A stretch of DNA of 64,000 nt, from the NCBI GenBank assembly GCA_950295325.1, contig OX485809.1, positions 17,916,001-17,980,000 of the forward strand, written 5' to 3'. The stretch is from Polytrichum commune (lineage: Eukaryota > Streptophyta > Polytrichopsida > Polytrichales > Polytrichaceae). Position numbers and translations under genes: made by a program. Below are positions 60,643 through 64,000 of this stretch, one piece after another (position 1 is the stretch's first letter; each line of letters opens with the position of its first letter). The notes beneath the pieces were generated by a model. It saw nothing but the letters and a program-made list of their open reading frames with translations, made no database searches and was not told where the DNA came from.

Positions 60643-61390
60643 TTAGTTTCTTCCTTGATAAATCGCATGGCGTGCTGCAACCTCCAAAGATCTTGTTTGT
60701 TTGCAATGCATTTTTTTCCATTTTTCTTCTTGATTCCATAAGAGTGTGGCATAATCAAACTCATTTGCAAGCAACAAACAACAAAGGTCTTCCGCCCTAT
60801 TTTGTTTATTCTCTACCCATGTATCTTCTGCAATATGAATTAAGTACACCAAATGTATGTCTTAGAACATAATTATATATAAATATCAACATCGACACAA
60901 ATATGGTTCATTATACAAACACTAGTAAAATAGGGACACAAAAAACAAACCAATAAACGAAAAAATAAAGAATGATAGAAATTGATATGAAGATACCTTG
61001 AAAATTCCATGGAGCGGCGAAAAAAGTTGTTGAAACGGTTTTCGGTGAAAAAGACCCCTCATACTTCTCCAAAGCGTCCGTAATTGTTTTGACAAAAGGA
61101 TGGTCAAAATTAGCAAGCACATGGACAAGGGTTTCCAAATTGAAAACCCTCAAGTGTTTTAGAGGGTCCAAAAATCCGGCACGTTGTGCTAGAACTAACA
61201 TGTTCTTAGTGACAATCGCCGTCAAAGGATGAGGAGGAACAATCTTATTCTTCTCCTTCTCAAACTCACTTGGAAGGCTTCGATCGATCCGCTTGAATGC
61301 CCGAGCACGGGCATTTTTCTCGTTCTCCACGGCGGCATCCTCCCTTCTCCTCTCTTTTTCATACTCGGTCCTCTTCCGCTTGGGGGCCAT
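60643..61390 (-). CDS. MULE accessory protein of unknown function (192 aa), mudrB-like position
   Basis: Two exons, 61390-60997 and 60827-60643, join GT-AG in perfect phase to a 192-aa frame. I do not recognise the family. The N-terminus MAPKRKRTEYEKERRRE is strongly basic and could be a nuclear localisation signal. Residues about 1-45 are highly charged and probably helical (AVENEKNARARAFKRID). Residues 50-130 look globular (LTAIVTKNMLVLAQRAGFLD, VLANFDHPFVKTITDALEKY). Exon 2 adds LCCLLLANEFDYATLLWNQE and ends ARHAIYQGRN. It starts about 560 bp inside the right terminal repeat and points toward the transposase, as mudrB does in MuDR. I see no similarity to mudrB itself. The intact frame beside a ruined transposase is striking. 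An overlapping frame at 60546-60770 is Arg/Lys-rich and could be an alternative 3' end. Confidence 0.65.
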
Positions 61391-61950
61391 AATTGAAGTT
61401 TATAAATCTTATACCAACCCTAAACAAGCTAGCAAATTTGTTATCTTTTTTGCCCTTCACAACAAACATACAAACTTGGAAAATCTTTGCCCTCCAACAA
61501 ACCTACAATCTTATAACGTCTTTCTCCTTCACAACAAACCTCTAAACTTGTGCCTCCTATGCCCTTCACAACAACCCTAATACAAAGAACCATAAACCTC
61601 TTATCAACAACAAACACCCACTTCATCAACCAATGCACAAAAAAAATGAAGATACTAAGAAACTAATGTACTATAAACCAACTAGAACCCTAATTCCTCC
61701 ATCCACTTTGTTGGGGAAGTGGAGGGGATGCTCTGGAACCTTGCTTGCTCAATTTCAAGACATTTTAGAGAACAACTATAGTTAACTAGAAAAAATTCAA
61801 CCAACTACAACTTTGGAGTTCCAAAATATGTAAGGAGTCAACCAACAAATTCTTTCATTTTTGAGTTAAAGTATATTACATAACTTCTATAAGAGACCTT
61901 ATGTTAGAATCAATGCTTGTCATCCATGCCAGCCCATCCCAAGACGGAAT
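61391..61950 (-). promoter_or_regulatory. Leader/promoter region of the accessory gene
   Basis: On the plus strand 'cccttcacaacaa' recurs three times between 61455 and 61575. Near 61697-61732 there is a stray copy of terminal-repeat text ('ccatccactttgttgggga'). The gene probably starts its transcript here or in the terminal repeat; this is inference. Confidence 0.4.
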
Positions 61951-62275
61951 AGACTTCCAACTCCACCTTACCACTCTCACTAAACAAAACATTTGTACCA
62001 AAGCGTTGCAAAACCTTCCACAAACACTTGAAGCCCCATTCATATTTCCACATTATGAATGGGGTGTACCCTATGGTTCACTCACTACCCCATCCACTTG
62101 TTGGGGAAGTGGATGGGACGCGCTAAACCCGGCTGGAGGCCCCGCTAAACCCGGCTGGAGGCCCCGCTGCTAAACCCGCTCGTGGCCCGCCCCTCCGGGC
62201 ATGCAACCAAAAGACAGACCCTGCCCCGCCCGCCTGGCAGGGCGGCCCTGTCCCTTTTCTGTTTGGGAGTTTTAG
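61951..62275 (-). repeat. Right terminal inverted repeat of the MULE
   Basis: It is the inverted partner of 51611-51922 ('ccaaaacattt...accaaagcgttgc', 'ccacattatgaatgggg', 'cggcatgcaaccaaaaga'-type blocks). It carries a 22-bp direct duplication around 62122-62165 ('gctaaacccggctggagg') that is present in fewer copies on the left. Confidence 0.85.
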
Positions 62276-62581
62276 GCCCTTACCACACGAGTGGCAGGCC
62301 AGTAGTACAGTCAGGCTATGATAGCGCCTAGGCTTTAGCTGGCCACATCAGCCTGTGGCGCTGGAGCCTGCCACGCGACCGGCAGGTGGTGGCTCAGCGG
62401 GAAGCAGCCCGGCAGCTGCCGAACAGGGCCTCTGCGAGCCAGAACTGAAGGCAGCTCCCGGCTCCAGGAGCCTCCCTTTCTCTGCTCTGCCCAGTAGCTC
62501 TCATAGTGTAACAACACTGCCTCTGTCTGCAGCCAGCAGCCTTGGCTGCTCACATCCTCGCAAATTTCCATTTCTTCGGGG

Positions 62582-62605
62582 TTTTTTTTTTTTTTTTTTT
62601 TTTTT
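62582..62605 (+). repeat. T24 homopolymer
   Basis: Twenty-four T in a row upstream of the transposase start. Its length may be an assembly artefact. Confidence 0.9.
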
Positions 62606-62651
62606 GGAAGATTAGCTCAAATTTGTTTGCTTCCCACCGCCACCTCCTAGC

Positions 62652-64000
62652 ATGGACCGAGAGGTGCACAAGCTCATAATTTTGTTCGTGCTTCAGTTGT
62701 CTTTGTTGATCACCTTGGAAACCTTGTCAACGGATCAAAGCAAGATTCTTGTATGGCAGTGGCATCAAATATGTTGCCTGACATTGGCAATGCAGGGTTT
62801 CCGACGAGCTCGCGCATCGCGCCCCCGAAGGCTGTGGGTCCACGATAGGGGATTGCACCGGCCCGGTTTCTTTGATCAAAATTTGTTGGGATCGTTCAAC
62901 GCGAAGGAGTTCAAATGTCGAATGCGCTTGGACGTGTCTACATTCGAATATCTTTGTAGCACCCTTGCACCCTTCTTGACTAGGCAAGATACAAACATGA
63001 GATTAGCCGTTCCGGTTCAAGTGAAGGTTGCAGTGTCCATATCTAGATTGGCCACAGGTAGTTCGATGCAAAGCATTGCAAATTTGTATAAATTAGGTCT
63101 TTCCACTAGTCAGCTTGCTGTATCCCAATTCAATGGCGCCATGAAATATGTTTTGCTCAAGAAATTTATCAGGTGGCCTTCGGCCAACGTTATGGACAAA
63201 TTCGCGCAAGAATTTCAGAACCTGCACAACACACCCTATGTGGTGGAGGCCGTCGATGGCTCTCACATACCCATTGTCGCGCCCCGCTTGCACGCCGCCA
63301 ACTAGCTACTACAACCGTAAGGGTTTCCATTCCGTACTCTTACAGGGTGTTATTTCTAACAAATGCATTTTCTAGGATTTTGACATTGGGTGGGTTGGCT
63401 CTATGCACGATGCGAACTTGTGGGCAAGGACGGATATCGGAAAATTCTGCGAGGCGGGAAGACTCTCGCCTTACGTTTTGGTTGGGGATGCCGCTTACCC
63501 TTGTCGACCATGGATGTTGGCTCCGTTTAGGGGCCATAAAGACGGTTTGACAAGAGAGGAGTATCACTGGAATTATGTGCAGAGCTCCACCCGCATGTGC
63601 ATTGAACGGGCGTTCGGGATGCTGAAAGGAAGGTGGCGCATTATTTTGAAAAGGGTGGACGTGCACTTGAAGAATGTGCCGGAACTTGTGAGCACATGCT
63701 TGCTACTCCACAACATATGCATCATATTCGGGGATACCTTTTGGAAAAATGAGTGGTTGCAAGAGGCTACAAATGAAGTGCATGATGGATTGGCTAGCAG
63801 TCCCGCCGCGGGTGCAACCGGACATGAGAGATTGGCCGTTGCTAACCATATTTTGCACACATTGGCGGGCATAGATGATAGCTCTAGAGAAACACTAGAA
63901 TACCTCAAGCAAGAGTGTGCGAGAGAGTTTGAAATTGCAATGGGAACAGGGGGCAAGTCATCAAAAGAGCTATGTGCAAGAAGAAATGGAATTGCAAGGA
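62652..64000 (+). pseudogene. PIF/Harbinger transposase (DDE_Tnp_4), nearly intact
   Basis: The frame from 62652 runs 217 codons to a TAG at 63303. It includes LAVPVQVKVAVSISRLATGS and VVEAVDGSHIPIVAP, which holds the first catalytic Asp. At about 63295 a one-base shift moves the match to YYNRKGFHSVLLQGVISNKC. In that frame a TAG (63373) replaces what is usually Trp before DFDIGW. Then GSMHDANLWARTD supplies the second Asp, followed by YVLVGDAAYPCRPWMLAPF and MCIERAFGMLKGRWRI with the catalytic Glu. CLLLHNICIIFGDTFW follows, and the frame stays open to the window end. So DDE is complete but there is one frameshift and one nonsense change. The damage is slight, so the family may have been active recently. 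A partner MYB-like ORF, usual in PIF elements, is not in view. Confidence 0.85.

Larger units (their letters stand above)
51611..62275. mobile_element. Mutator-like element (MULE), approx. 10.7 kb, two genes
   Basis: Long GC-rich terminal inverted repeats (51611-51922 and 61951-62275) bound an AT-rich interior. Just inside the left repeat a MULE/FAR1-type transposase reads rightward. Just inside the right repeat a second gene reads leftward. This mirrors the convergent mudrA/mudrB plan of maize MuDR. The sequence CCTTACC occurs at both outer edges (51604-51610 and 62278-62284) and could be a remnant of a target duplication. However, the right edge abuts a PIF element, so that is uncertain. 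The transposase is broken; the second gene is intact. Confidence 0.85.
62276..64000 (+). mobile_element. PIF/Harbinger element, right end outside the window
   Basis: A PIF-type transposase fills 62652-64000. The left end is probably at or near 62276, where 'tttta' is followed by GGCCCTTACCACACGAGTGG. That would fit a TTA/TTTA target, but the right terminus is beyond the window so it cannot be confirmed. 62290-62580 is GC-rich, with a short inverted pair ('gtggcaggccag' / 'ctggagcctgccac'). T24 lies at 62582-62605. Confidence 0.6.

Noticed and set aside
51604-62284. CCTTACC at both MULE edges as a proven target duplication
   Set aside because: It is only 7 bp, the terminal repeat edges are not exact, and the right edge may be a PIF terminus; kept only as a possibility.
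1-64000. LTR retrotransposons
   Set aside because: I found no pair of long terminal repeats, no tRNA primer-binding site and no gag/integrase motifs in the frames I read.
1-64000. tRNA or rRNA genes
   Set aside because: Candidate 'gttcga' boxes (for example near 24628) lack a plausible cloverleaf partner; none could be supported.

Overview
This is nuclear DNA from a land plant. The evidence is a split, plastid-targeted ADP-glucose pyrophosphorylase small-subunit gene, GT-AG introns, and plant-type transposons: Mutator-like with WRKY/GCM1-like and SWIM-like regions, PIF/Harbinger, pogo/CENP-B, and many MITEs. The high density of nested, decayed transposons suggests a large genome. I cannot fix the lineage from sequence alone; a non-flowering plant such as a lycophyte is possible but unproven.

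Only two host genes are convincing, both on the minus strand. (1) 8586-14269 is a nine-exon AGPase small subunit of 535 aa. It is the catalytic core of starch synthesis and has a transit peptide. Its first intron carries a degenerate tandem array that copies the 5' splice site. (2) 43874-47051 is a five-exon protein of 442 aa with a BORCS8/MEF2BNB domain, which in animals belongs to the lysosome-positioning BORC complex.

Almost everything else is mobile DNA. 1-5 kb holds dispersed repeats (family A), a Tourist-like element with a MITE nested in it, and another MITE. 15.6-17.5 kb is a Harbinger-type element with TTA target duplications. 18.0-20.6 kb holds two pogo/Tigger-like copies (TA duplications, CENP-B-type N-terminus), one split by a further MITE, plus a Stowaway-like MITE. 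22.5-25.1 kb is repeats. 25.3-27.4 kb is an L1-type LINE remnant. 27.5-41.7 kb is a mosaic of MITEs and dispersed repeats whose nesting can be read from interrupted copies. 48.2-51.5 kb is AT-rich sequence, MITEs and a 281-bp tandem duplication.

The most interesting object is 51.6-62.3 kb: an approx. 10.7-kb Mutator-like element with approx. 310-325-bp GC-rich terminal inverted repeats. A transposase, now broken, reads inward from the left repeat. A second, intact two-exon gene of 192 aa with unknown function reads inward from the right repeat, a layout like mudrA/mudrB of maize MuDR. Directly beyond its right end begins a PIF/Harbinger element (62.3 kb to the window end) whose transposase keeps all three catalytic acidic residues but has one frameshift and one stop.
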